Source: JBMNOU01 sp050943215
GTDB taxonomy: Bacteria; Bacillota; Clostridia; Christensenellales; SZUA-584
DNA: 40,020 bases
Reading direction: 5' to 3'
NCBI GenBank assembly: GCA_050943215.1
Contig: JBMNOU010000011.1
Location: 1-40,020 of the forward strand
Each line of letters starts with the position of its first letter. Positions within the stretch are counted from its first letter, which is position 1. Below, one piece after another: positions 31,766 through 39,499 of the stretch. A program made the translations under genes and the position numbers. The notes under the pieces were generated by a model. The model did not search any database, had not been told where the DNA came from, and was given only the letters and a program-made list of their open reading frames with translations.

Positions 31766-32163
31766 TATGATTCCTCCTTGACAGCACTGTCGAGTATGAT
31801 GGTGATATGGCTTGTTCTCTTGCGTATCCTTGAAGCCCGGCCTTGCGCTCTTGGTCTAAAACGCTTCAGCGTAGGTCCCTGGTCCGCAAAGGCTTCTGCG
31901 ATATATAGGTCATCCCGAAGCAGTCCCTGATTGTTCTCTGCATTTGCGATCGCAGAATTCAGGAGTTTTTCCACAACAAAGCTTGCTGCCTTGGGTGTAG
32001 CTTTCAGCAATGCGATGGCTTCCGCCACACTTTTTCCGCGGATAAGATCAATTACTAGCTTGACCTTGCTCGAAGAAATACGGATATATCTGACTTTGGC
32101 CATTGGCCTTTTGTCTTTTTGTTCCAATCTTTTTTCAGCTTTTTCTCTTTGACGCGTTGCCAT
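31765..32163 (-). CDS. rplV: 50S ribosomal protein L22
   Basis: The 132-aa L22 lines the peptide exit tunnel, where mutations in its loop cause macrolide resistance. A basic extension of about 20 residues (MATRQREKAEKRLEQKDKR) precedes the conserved AKVRYIRISSSKVKLVIDLIRGK, as in several Clostridia. The C-terminal loop RFRPRAQGRASRIRKRTSHITI is intact. Confidence 0.96.
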   Translation of the reverse strand: MATRQREKAEKRLEQKDKRPMAKVRYIRISSSKVKLVIDLIRGKSVAEAIALLKATPKAASFVVEKLLNSAIANAENNQGLLRDDLYIAEAFADQGPTLKRFRPRAQGRASRIRKRTSHITIILDSAVKEES

Positions 32164-32180
32164 TGATTACTCCTCTCTGG

Positions 32181-32459
32181 TTACCTGGAGCCGGACTTTT
32201 TATCGCCCGCATGCCCACGGAAGGTCCTGGTTGGCGCAAACTCGCCCAACTTATGTCCGACCATGTCTTCTGTCATATATACGGGAACGAATTTCTTGCC
32301 ATCATGGACGGCAAGCGTATGCCCGACCATGTCCGGAAATATCGTCGATGCCCTGGACCATGTTTTAAGCACTTTCTTTTCGTTTTTTTCGTTCATCTGC
32401 TGCAGTCTACCAAGCAGCTTCCGATCCACGAAAGGCCCTTTTTTTACTGATCTGCTCAT
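32181..32459 (-). CDS. rpsS: 30S ribosomal protein S19
   Basis: The 92-aa S19 is in the 30S head and contacts S13. It starts MSRSVKKGPFVD and has WSRASTIFPDMVGHTLAVHDGKKFVPVY and KLGEFAPTRTFRGHAGDKK. Confidence 0.97.
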   Translation of the reverse strand: MSRSVKKGPFVDRKLLGRLQQMNEKNEKKVLKTWSRASTIFPDMVGHTLAVHDGKKFVPVYMTEDMVGHKLGEFAPTRTFRGHAGDKKSGSR

Positions 32460-32491
32460 AAAATACTACTCCTTTTCGCTGCCTTTTGGCA

Positions 32492-33322
32492 CTACTTGTT
32501 TCTGCGCCTGACGATATATTTATCCGAAGGATTTCTCTTCTTTCTCGTCCTATATCCAAGAGTCGGCTTGCCCCAAGGGGTCACAGGTCCCGGACGCCCG
32601 ATCGGCGCTTTACCCTCGCCGCCGCCATGCGGATGGTCTACAGGATTCATTACAGAACCTCTGACGGACGGCCGAAAGCCCAAATGGCGCTTCTTGCCGG
32701 CTTTTCCAAGATTCACATTTTCCTGTTCAATATTGCCGACTTGGCCGATCGTGGCCTTTGCATTCAATAGCACCATGCGCACCTCACCGGATGGAAGCCT
32801 CACTTGCGCGTAGCCACCCTCTTTTGCCATTAGCTGTGCCGCGTTTCCGGCGCTCCTTACCAGCTGTCCGCCTTTGCCCGGCATTAGCTCGATATTGTGT
32901 ATCAGCGTACCCATCGGAATATCTTTTAAGCACAGCGCGTTACCCGGCTTGATATCTGCGCCTTGGCCCGACATAATGGAATCGCCGACACTAAGCCCGT
33001 ACGGCGCTAGAATATATCTTTTCTCTCCGTCCGCATAAGAAAGGAGTGCGATATTCGCCGTTCTGTTTGGATCATATTCAATCGTTGTAACCTTTGCGGG
33101 AATGCCGTCTTTGTTTCGTTTAAAATCAATGATCCTATATTTTCTCTTCGCGCCGCCGCCTCTATGACGGATGGTAATTCGGCCGTTTGCATTTCTTCCG
33201 GCCGTCCTTTTAATGGGCGTGAGAAGCGACTTTTCGGGAACCGTACATGTAATTTCCCCAAAAGCAGAAACCGTCATGCCACGTCTGCCCGGTGAAGTCG
33301 GTTTATATTTCTTAATCGCCAT
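32492..33322 (-). CDS. rplB: 50S ribosomal protein L2
   Basis: The 276-aa L2 is needed for peptidyl transfer and subunit joining. It starts MAIKKYKPTSPGRRGMTVS. The functional C-terminal motif MNPVDHPHGGGEGKAPIGRP, with the conserved histidine, is present. GGAGGA precedes the ATG. Confidence 0.97.
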   Translation of the reverse strand: MAIKKYKPTSPGRRGMTVSAFGEITCTVPEKSLLTPIKRTAGRNANGRITIRHRGGGAKRKYRIIDFKRNKDGIPAKVTTIEYDPNRTANIALLSYADGEKRYILAPYGLSVGDSIMSGQGADIKPGNALCLKDIPMGTLIHNIELMPGKGGQLVRSAGNAAQLMAKEGGYAQVRLPSGEVRMVLLNAKATIGQVGNIEQENVNLGKAGKKRHLGFRPSVRGSVMNPVDHPHGGGEGKAPIGRPGPVTPWGKPTLGYRTRKKRNPSDKYIVRRRNK

Positions 33323-33340
33323 GTTGCATTCCTCCTAAAA

Positions 33341-33634
33341 CTACTGCGCCAGCGAATCAAAGAACTCGATTGTCTTGGAATCGCGCGTCAGCGTCACAAA
33401 CGCTTTTTTCGTCTCGGGTCTTCTGCCGATATTATAACCCTGCCTTTTAAGCTTGCCGATCTGACGAAGCGTATTGACGGTTTTTACTTTTACGCCAAAA
33501 ACCTCTTCAACCGCTTTGCGTATCTCGGTTTTTTTTGCTCTGATGTCTACAATAAACGTATATTTTTTGTTTGCGATATCGTCATAGCTTTTTTCAGTCA
33601 ATACCGGCTTTTTTATGATATCTCTCGAATCCAT
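33341..33634 (-). CDS. rplW: 50S ribosomal protein L23
   Basis: The 97-aa L23 is the main docking site for trigger factor and SRP at the tunnel exit. It contains IIKKPVLTEKSYD and the ribosomal RNA-binding loop around RQGYNIGRRPETKKAFVTL. Its ATG overlaps the rplD stop (TAATG). Confidence 0.96.
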   Translation of the reverse strand: MDSRDIIKKPVLTEKSYDDIANKKYTFIVDIRAKKTEIRKAVEEVFGVKVKTVNTLRQIGKLKRQGYNIGRRPETKKAFVTLTRDSKTIEFFDSLAQ

Positions 33635-34254
33635 TACGCAAAAACCTCCTCGACTTTTTTAACGGCTTCTTTTGTAATGATGAGCTTTTCGTAATTAACA
33701 AGATCGTGCACATTCAGGCCGTCTGCCGTCGATGTTTTAATGCCCTGTATGTTTCCCGATGCGCGCACGACATTCTCATCGTTGCCGCATGTGACGACAA
33801 GCGCTTTGGCTGCACCAAACGTACCTAATATGCCCGCCATAAGCTTGGTTTTGGGCGCCTTAAGATTTAAGTCTTCAAGCACAATGATATCCTTGTCCGT
33901 CACTTTCATTGAAAGCGCGCTCTGAATCGCGAGCCGCCTTACCTTTTTGTTCACCTTCTGAGAATAATCCCTCGGCTTCATCGCAAATGTCACGCCACCT
34001 TTTCTCCAGATAGGCGAACGGCTTGAACCATGCCGGGCGCGGCCCGTTCCCTTTTGTCTCCAGGGTTTTGCGCCGCCGCCGCTAACCTCAGAACGGGATA
34101 GTACGTTCTGCGTTCCCTGACGCCTATTTGCAAGCTGGGCCACGACCACCTGATGTATCGCGGCTTCGTTTATATCAACGCCAAACACTTCATTTTTTAA
34201 ATCCATTTCACCGATCTCGGTGCCATCTGTCTTATATACCGGTACTTTAGGCAT
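33634..34254 (-). CDS. rplD: 50S ribosomal protein L4
   Basis: L4 (206 aa from the ATG at 34252-34254) has a globular domain with the extended tunnel loop RQGTQNVLSRSEVSGGGAKPWRQKGTGRARHG. In E. coli L4 also represses the S10 operon; here any such control would act on the leader at 35225-35419, which is unproven. A longer frame upstream is unlikely because AAAAGGAAG precedes the chosen ATG. Confidence 0.96.
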   Translation of the reverse strand: MPKVPVYKTDGTEIGEMDLKNEVFGVDINEAAIHQVVVAQLANRRQGTQNVLSRSEVSGGGAKPWRQKGTGRARHGSSRSPIWRKGGVTFAMKPRDYSQKVNKKVRRLAIQSALSMKVTDKDIIVLEDLNLKAPKTKLMAGILGTFGAAKALVVTCGNDENVVRASGNIQGIKTSTADGLNVHDLVNYEKLIITKEAVKKVEEVFA

Positions 34255-34273
34255 TCGTCTCACTTCCTTTTCT

Positions 34274-34903
34274 TCAGCTCTGCTTGATCGCTTTGGTAAT
34301 CGATAGCAATCCGCCGCGCGCTCCCGGAATTGCACCTTTTACAAGCAGCACGTTTTTATCCGTGTCAACGCCGACCACTTCGATGTTCTGAACCGTCACC
34401 GTCTGCGCACCGCCGTGTCCCGGCAGTCTTTTTCCCTTGATGACCCTCGAAGGATCAGCGCATGCGCCAATGCTGCCCGGTCTTCTCTTGTTGCGTGAAC
34501 CATGCGTCATCGGTCCACGCGCGCTACCGTGCCGGGCAATCACGCCCTGAAAACCTTTGCCTTTAGATGTGCCCTGTATATCGACAATATCACCTTTTTC
34601 GAAAACGTCGACCCTAATCTGCTGTCCAAGCTGATACGCTTCGGTATCGTCCACATGGTATTCACGCAGATTGCGCTTTAAAGGCGCTCCCGCTTTTTTA
34701 AGATGTCCCGCAACCGGCTTTGTCACAAGATTTTCCCGGATATCGCCAAACCCTACCTGTATCGCATTGTACCCGTCCGTCTGTACGGTTTTCTTTTGCG
34801 TAACAACGCAGGGCCCCGCTTCCACAACGGTAACGGGAACGACCGTTCCATCCTCTAGGAATAACTGCGTCATTCCTAATTTTTTTCCAATAATTGCTTT
34901 CAT
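34274..34903 (-). CDS. rplC: 50S ribosomal protein L3
   Basis: The 209-aa L3 reaches the peptidyl-transferase centre and is an early assembly protein. It starts MKAIIGKKLGMTQLF and has the loop HGSRNKRRPGSIGACADPSRVIKGKRLPGHGG. GGGGGTG precedes the ATG. Confidence 0.97.
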   Translation of the reverse strand: MKAIIGKKLGMTQLFLEDGTVVPVTVVEAGPCVVTQKKTVQTDGYNAIQVGFGDIRENLVTKPVAGHLKKAGAPLKRNLREYHVDDTEAYQLGQQIRVDVFEKGDIVDIQGTSKGKGFQGVIARHGSARGPMTHGSRNKRRPGSIGACADPSRVIKGKRLPGHGGAQTVTVQNIEVVGVDTDKNVLLVKGAIPGARGGLLSITKAIKQS

Positions 34904-34915
34904 CTGTCACACCCC

Positions 34916-35224
34916 CTAGAGCTTTATCTCTATATCGACACCTGAAGGCAAATCAAGCCTCATCAAAGCATCTGTCGTCTTGGATGTGGCTTCCAATATA
35001 TCGATAAGCCTTTTGTGCGTCTTGATCTCAAACTGTTCCCTCGAGTCCTTATATTTATGCGGAGCACGAAGTATAGTGACGACTTCTTTTTGTGTGGGCA
35101 GCGGGATAGGTCCTGAAACCTTTGCACCCGTCCGCTTTGCCGTATCCACAATCTTCATCGCCGATTGGTCGATCAGGTTATGGTCATACGCTTTTAGTTT
35201 GATTCTGATCTTTTGACTGCTCAT
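34916..35224 (-). CDS. rpsJ: 30S ribosomal protein S10
   Basis: S10 (102 aa from the ATG at 35222-35224) is in the 30S head; in other bacteria it also partners NusB in antitermination. It starts MSSQKIRIKLKAYDH and has SGPIPLPTQKEVVTILRAPHK and EQFEIKTHKRLIDI. AAGGAGG precedes it. It is the first gene of the superoperon; no tuf or fusA precedes it in this window. Confidence 0.97.
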   Translation of the reverse strand: MSSQKIRIKLKAYDHNLIDQSAMKIVDTAKRTGAKVSGPIPLPTQKEVVTILRAPHKYKDSREQFEIKTHKRLIDILEATSKTTDALMRLDLPSGVDIEIKL

Positions 35225-35419
35225 TTTTTTCCTCCTTACGCTAGCGTCCCGTATACACATAGCCGTGTGTGTCATATGCTTTTACTCGCGGCATGTTTGT
35301 GCCGCGGATCGCCGTCCTCTTTATGGGACATACAGTCTGCGAGAATTACCCGGAAAGCGATTTGTTCCAGCAACCTCCCGCATCAACCTGTTTTAGTGCA
35401 CATTCGTAAAATGCGCAAC
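35225..35419 (-). promoter_or_regulatory. Structured 5' leader of the S10 superoperon
   Basis: About 195 nt separate the predicted start (near 35419) from the rpsJ ATG. The minus strand carries a perfect CGCGGCA/TGCCGCG hairpin (35287-35306), a longer pairing around TGCGGGAG and CTCGCA further upstream, and an ACAC/GTGT hairpin nearer the gene. The segment has no ORF with a ribosome binding site. It could be an autoregulatory r-protein binding site; the ligand is unknown. Confidence 0.4.
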
Positions 35420-35425
35420 GTGTGG

Positions 35426-35454
35426 ATTATATAATAAATGATCATTAAAAGCAA
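35426..35454 (-). promoter_or_regulatory. S10 superoperon promoter
   Basis: On the minus strand TTGCTT (35449-35454) and TATAAT (35426-35431) have an ideal 17-nt spacer, in an AT-rich divergent region facing the alaS promoter. Confidence 0.75.
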
Positions 35455-35545
35455 GGGTTTTTTTGTCGATAATTTTATTCTTTTTTAATTATGCTCAAAG
35501 GCTTCTTTATATCTTTCTGTAAACATTTCTGATACGCCGCGATGA

Positions 35546-35575
35546 TTGACTTGCTTTGCAGCTATCATGTATAAT
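35546..35575 (+). promoter_or_regulatory. alaS-like gene promoter
   Basis: TTGACT (35546-35551) and TATAAT (35570-35575) have an 18-nt spacer. The start near 35582 leaves a leader of about 28 nt, too short for a T-box. Confidence 0.65.
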
Positions 35576-35609
35576 CGTTTCATTAAAGACAACAACGAGG
35601 AGAAATAAA

Positions 35610-37400
35610 TTGAAAGAACTGAAAAGCACAGAGCTACGTCAATTGTATTTGGACTTTTTCAAATCAAAAGGCCATGCGATCATACCGTCCGCATCCTTAA
35701 TACCCGAGAACGATCCGACCGTACTTTTCACGACAGCCGGGATGCATCCTCTCGTGCCATATCTTTTAGGTGCCTCTCACCCGGAAGGACAGCGCCTTGC
35801 CAACGTGCAAAAATGTGTGCGTACAGGGGATATCGACCAGGTTGGCGATCTATCCCACTGCACGTTTTTCGAAATGCTCGGCAACTGGTCACTCGGTGAT
35901 TATTTTAAAAAAGAAGCGATAGCATATAGCTTTGAATTTTTAACATCACCAAAATGGCTGGGTGTTGATAAGGATAGGCTCTACTTTACTTGCTTTGCGG
36001 GCGATGAGGACGCTCCTAAGGATATAGAGTCGGCTAAAATCTGGAGAAGCCTCGGCGTTGACGAAAGCCATATTTTCTTCCTTAATAAAGAGCACAATTG
36101 GTGGGGGCCTGCCGGCATGACCGGTCCGTGCGGACCGGATACCGAAATGTTCTTTGATACAGGAATCCCGCCCTGCTGCGATACGTGCAGCCCGGCCTGT
36201 TCATGCGGTAAATATCTGGAAATATGGAATGATGTATTTATGGAATACAATAAGACCGCAGAAGGAAAGTTTGAGCCGTTGGCTCAAAAGAACGTGGACA
36301 CCGGTATGGGGCTTGACCGCACCGTCACAATATTACAGGGTAAAGCGTCTGTTTATGATACGGATATATTTGAAAATGTGCTTGGCGAGATTGCCGCGCT
36401 ATCGGGCAAAAACTATTCGGATGACAAAGAAACGACAAAAGCGTTCCGAATCATTGCCGACCACGTACGATGCGCTACGTTCATCCTCGGTGATGAAAAA
36501 GGCGTTACTCCCTCGAATGTTGACCAGGGCTATGTTCTTCGCCGGCTGATACGGCGCGCCGTCAGATACGCACTGCGTCTAGGTATACCCGAGCTCTCTC
36601 TTCACAAAATCGCCAAATCCGTGATCAGTCAGTACAAAGATGTTTACCCCGAGCTCAAAAAAAACGAGTCGCATATCGTGAGCGAACTGAATCTGGAGGA
36701 GGAGCGGTTCCAGCGCACAATCAGACAGGGGCTTAAGGAATTTGAAAAGCTTAGATCAAGGCTTAAAAGTAGCACTATTTCGGGAAAAGACGCATTTCGC
36801 CTATATGATACGTTTGGGTTTCCGCTCGAGTTCACTTTGGAAATCGCACATGAACACGGATTTGAAGTCGATCAGAAGGGGTTTGAAGAAGCTTTTCTTA
36901 AACATCAGGAAATTTCGAGTGCAGGTGCCCAGCAACGATTTAAGGGAGGTCTTGCGGATACCGGGGAAGCAACAGCACGGCTGCATACCGCGACACACCT
37001 GCTTCATGCAGCGCTTAGGGCGGTGCTTGGCAACGATGTCTCTCAAAAGGGAAGTAATATCACACCGGAGAGGCTAAGATTTGATTTCTCGTATCCGAGA
37101 AAAGTCGAAAAGAACGAGCTTGCAGAAATCGAACGGCTTGTTAATAACGCGATCGATGCAGGGGTCGACGTCATCTGTGAGGAAATGAGCGTAGAGGATG
37201 CAAAACAAAGCGGTGCGATCGGTCTTTTTGAATCCAAGTATGGCAATATCGTCAAGGTATATTCGATGGGCGATTATTCCAAAGAAATCTGTGGCGGCCC
37301 GCACGCAGAAAACACGCGCAATCTTGGCCGGTTCCGGATACAAAAAGAACAGTCAAGTTCCGCTGGCGTAAGGCGAATCAAGGCTGTTTTAGAGGATTAA
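35610..37400 (+). CDS. alaS: Short alanyl-tRNA synthetase lacking the C-Ala domain
   Basis: The 596-aa product has the full AlaRS class II catalytic core (FTTAGMHPLVPYL, then CTFFEMLGNWSLGDYF, then MTGPCGPDTEMFFD and GMGLDRT) and the tRNA-recognition helices. It also keeps the editing domain with H459-x3-H463 and C561-x3-H565, the metal site that clears Ser- and Gly-tRNA. It ends right after the editing domain, about 270 residues short of the usual ~870-aa AlaRS, so the oligomerisation and C-Ala domain is missing. A Cys-rich insertion (CCDTCSPACSCGKYLEIWN) precedes the catalytic helix. The start is TTG at 35610, with GAGGAG 7 nt upstream. It may be a natural short AlaRS or a paralog; a second full-length alaS elsewhere cannot be excluded. 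Confidence 0.85.
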   Translation: MKELKSTELRQLYLDFFKSKGHAIIPSASLIPENDPTVLFTTAGMHPLVPYLLGASHPEGQRLANVQKCVRTGDIDQVGDLSHCTFFEMLGNWSLGDYFKKEAIAYSFEFLTSPKWLGVDKDRLYFTCFAGDEDAPKDIESAKIWRSLGVDESHIFFLNKEHNWWGPAGMTGPCGPDTEMFFDTGIPPCCDTCSPACSCGKYLEIWNDVFMEYNKTAEGKFEPLAQKNVDTGMGLDRTVTILQGKASVYDTDIFENVLGEIAALSGKNYSDDKETTKAFRIIADHVRCATFILGDEKGVTPSNVDQGYVLRRLIRRAVRYALRLGIPELSLHKIAKSVISQYKDVYPELKKNESHIVSELNLEEERFQRTIRQGLKEFEKLRSRLKSSTISGKDAFRLYDTFGFPLEFTLEIAHEHGFEVDQKGFEEAFLKHQEISSAGAQQRFKGGLADTGEATARLHTATHLLHAALRAVLGNDVSQKGSNITPERLRFDFSYPRKVEKNELAEIERLVNNAIDAGVDVICEEMSVEDAKQSGAIGLFESKYGNIVKVYSMGDYSKEICGGPHAENTRNLGRFRIQKEQSSSAGVRRIKAVLED

Positions 37401-37418
37401 TTAAAAATTTATAGAAAT

Positions 37419-37443
37419 AAGGACGGCTCATCGTCCTTTTTTT
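37419..37443 (+). terminator. Terminator of the alaS-like gene
   Basis: AAGGACG (37419-37425) pairs with CGTCCTT (37432-37438) around GCTCAT and runs into seven Ts. It lies 18 nt after the stop codon and may also slow the convergent LysM-CAP transcript. Confidence 0.85.
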
Positions 37444-37457
37444 GATAAGCAAATTGC

Positions 37458-38228
37458 TTAATACGGTTTGATGAACATCTGCGTCCAGTAAAGCGTGCCG
37501 TTGGATGCTTTTGCAACGCCGATGCCGATTTGCGTATACGCTCCAGAAAGTATGTTTGCACGGTGCCCCGACGAGTTCATCCACGTGTTCATAACCTCGG
37601 ATGCAGTCCTTTGGCCGTATGCGATATTTTCGCCTGCCGCGCTGAACCTTAAACCGAATTTCTCCATCATTTGAAAAGGAGATCCGTATGTCGGAGAATA
37701 ATGAGAAAAATACCCCTTGTCGATCATATCCTGGCTCTTAAATCTTGCAACTCGGGCAAGCTCACTGTTATACTTTAAAAGCTCGATTCCACGGTTTGCC
37801 CGTTCCTTGTTAACAAGCTCAAAAACCTGCTGTTCGTAGCTTAATAGCGAATTGGTGTCGGGTATCAGCACTGTCTGTCCAACATATATCCGCGAGATAT
37901 CAGTGATATTCGGGTTTGCCTCTTTAAGCTGGGCCACGCTAATTTCAAATCTATTTGCTATACCCCAAAAAGTATCCCCATTCTGTACGGTATAACTGAC
38001 AAACTTGGATGATGGTATCGTGATCTTTTGCCCGATATATATCAGTGATGAATTTTTTATAGAAGGGTTAGCCGCCATAATGTCACTGACGGTCACATTA
38101 TAAGTCCTTGCAATTTTGGAGAGCGTGTCTCCGGACTTTACCGTATAGACGCTTGCGGCAAGACAAAAAGACGAAGTCATAATAATGATGATGATAACAA
38201 CCAACACCACTTTTAAAATCTTTTTCAT
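37458..38228 (-). CDS. Secreted LysM-LysM-CAP domain protein
   Basis: The 256-aa protein has an N-terminal signal peptide (KKILKVV, then a long hydrophobic run to about 25, ending CLAAS). Two LysM repeats follow (about 26-73, YTVKSGDTLSKIARTYNV, and about 75-123, YTVQNGDTFWGIANRF), which bind peptidoglycan or chitin. The C-terminal CAP/SCP domain (about 130-255) has the conserved HYSP, GENIAYG and SSGHRANIL motifs. Similar clostridial proteins (YkwD-like, some with SafA-type LysM) act at the cell wall or spore coat; the exact role is not shown here. The ATG is 20 nt from the nearest AAAGGAG, an unusually long spacing, because an in-frame stop lies 9 nt upstream. Confidence 0.85.
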   Translation of the reverse strand: MKKILKVVLVVIIIIIMTSSFCLAASVYTVKSGDTLSKIARTYNVTVSDIMAANPSIKNSSLIYIGQKITIPSSKFVSYTVQNGDTFWGIANRFEISVAQLKEANPNITDISRIYVGQTVLIPDTNSLLSYEQQVFELVNKERANRGIELLKYNSELARVARFKSQDMIDKGYFSHYSPTYGSPFQMMEKFGLRFSAAGENIAYGQRTASEVMNTWMNSSGHRANILSGAYTQIGIGVAKASNGTLYWTQMFIKPY

Positions 38229-38459
38229 TTTATATTAATTTAAGTGCACTCCTTTCTTTAATACTACACAATTATTTTGTGTCTATTTAAAATAATTATT
38301 TACAAAGAAATTATTATTCTTACCAGCAACACATTCGACTAGCTAGCTTTTTCATAGTGCGGCACTTCAGTGCCAAAAACCAATATATCTTTGCATTACA
38401 AAGGAATCGAGGCATGTATCAATAAAATATTCGCATTTAAATCTGCTCCAGGGGTCAAC
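38229..38459. other. Intergenic, AT-rich with a small dyad
   Basis: Upstream of the LysM-CAP gene the region is AT-rich and includes AAAGGAG on the minus strand near 38248-38256. A GGCACT-TC-AGTGCC dyad lies near 38363-38376. I see no tRNA, ORF or clear promoter. Confidence 0.4.
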
Positions 38460-38497
38460 AAAAAACCCTTCCGCCCGAAACCGCGAAAGGGTTTTTA
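38460..38497 (-). terminator. Terminator of the AEC permease gene
   Basis: On the minus strand AAAAACCCTTT pairs with the GGAAGGGTTTTT arm around a GC-rich loop and ends in six Ts, 19 nt after the AEC stop codon. Confidence 0.75.
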
Positions 38498-38515
38498 ATT
38501 ACATATAAATCTCAC

Positions 38516-39499
38516 CTATATATATTGAAATAAAACCATATAGGCAGGAATGCTGACCACTGCGGCAATTGTTGTCCAAACAACATTTTTTGTGGCATAT
38601 TCGACGTCTGCACCATACAGCTCGGCGATAATAGATGTCATCATAACAACAGGCAACCCGGTCTGTACTGTAAATACGTTTCTCATCAAAATGAGATCAG
38701 GCGTTGCCCCTGCCGGAGAAACGATTGATATCGCAAGCAAGCAAACAGCAAAGCAAAAACCGGGTACAAACAGATACCGGCCGAACAACACAACAGCGAC
38801 CCCTTTTTCGAACTTCATTCCTTTAAGACCGATAAAGTAGATGATTGATCCCATAAACATCAGTGACAGAGGAGTAGTCATGTCACCGATATATTTCGCC
38901 GCCGTTATAATAGTATCGGGGAGTTTTATTCCCGACAGCACGATGGCAAACATGACAAGTATCGTGACAATCGGCACAGAGATAATTTTTTTTAAAAGAT
39001 CCTTGATTGAAATCCTGCTGCTGGTTTCACCTTTAATAAAATCAGCGTCTCTACTAATAGCGTAAAAGCCAAGCAGGAAAAAGAACGTCGTGCTGGATAA
39101 GTAATAAAAGATCGCATACGGCATGCCGGACTCTCCAAAAAGCGCCATTGTAATAGGAAAACCGACAAACATACTGTTTGAAAACGAGAACAGTACGGTA
39201 AAAACACCCTGCCGCGTCTTAGGCACCTTGAAAATAATTGCAACAAGCTTGGCAATGTAATACGTAACAGGGACAACGATAAAAATAATCAGCAGCGGCA
39301 GCCACGAATCAAAAAGCTGCTGCCTCGAAAAGCTTGTCGAAAGAGAGTAGACGAGCGTGCACGGCGCTGTTAAATTGATAACGAGTTTGGGGAAAACCTT
39401 CGCAACGTCTCTTGAGATCCATTTTCTCCATGATATGAAAATACCGACACCGACCATTATAAAAATAATAACAACCGCTTCTATTGCTTGCCAGATCAT
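38516..39499 (-). CDS. AEC family permease
   Basis: The 327-aa protein has about ten hydrophobic segments in two five-helix halves, typical of the auxin efflux carrier/malonate transporter (AEC, PF03547) family. Visible landmarks are FPKLVINLTAPC in the first repeat and FSNSMFVGFPITMALFG in a central helix pair. Bacterial members export or import organic acids or amino acids. Its ATG follows directly on the aspartate kinase stop codon with no gap, so the two are likely translationally coupled. The substrate is not set by sequence. Confidence 0.88.
   Translation of the reverse strand: MIWQAIEAVVIIFIMVGVGIFISWRKWISRDVAKVFPKLVINLTAPCTLVYSLSTSFSRQQLFDSWLPLLIIFIVVPVTYYIAKLVAIIFKVPKTRQGVFTVLFSFSNSMFVGFPITMALFGESGMPYAIFYYLSSTTFFFLLGFYAISRDADFIKGETSSRISIKDLLKKIISVPIVTILVMFAIVLSGIKLPDTIITAAKYIGDMTTPLSLMFMGSIIYFIGLKGMKFEKGVAVVLFGRYLFVPGFCFAVCLLAISIVSPAGATPDLILMRNVFTVQTGLPVVMMTSIIAELYGADVEYATKNVVWTTIAAVVSIPAYMVLFQYI

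Noticed and set aside
35213..35434. Plus-strand 73-codon ORF in the S10 leader region.
   Set aside because: It lies antisense to the rpsJ leader and promoter, lacks a Shine-Dalgarno and resembles no family.
35576..35609. T-box riboswitch before the AlaRS gene.
   Set aside because: The leader is only about 28 nt, too short for specifier and antiterminator stems.
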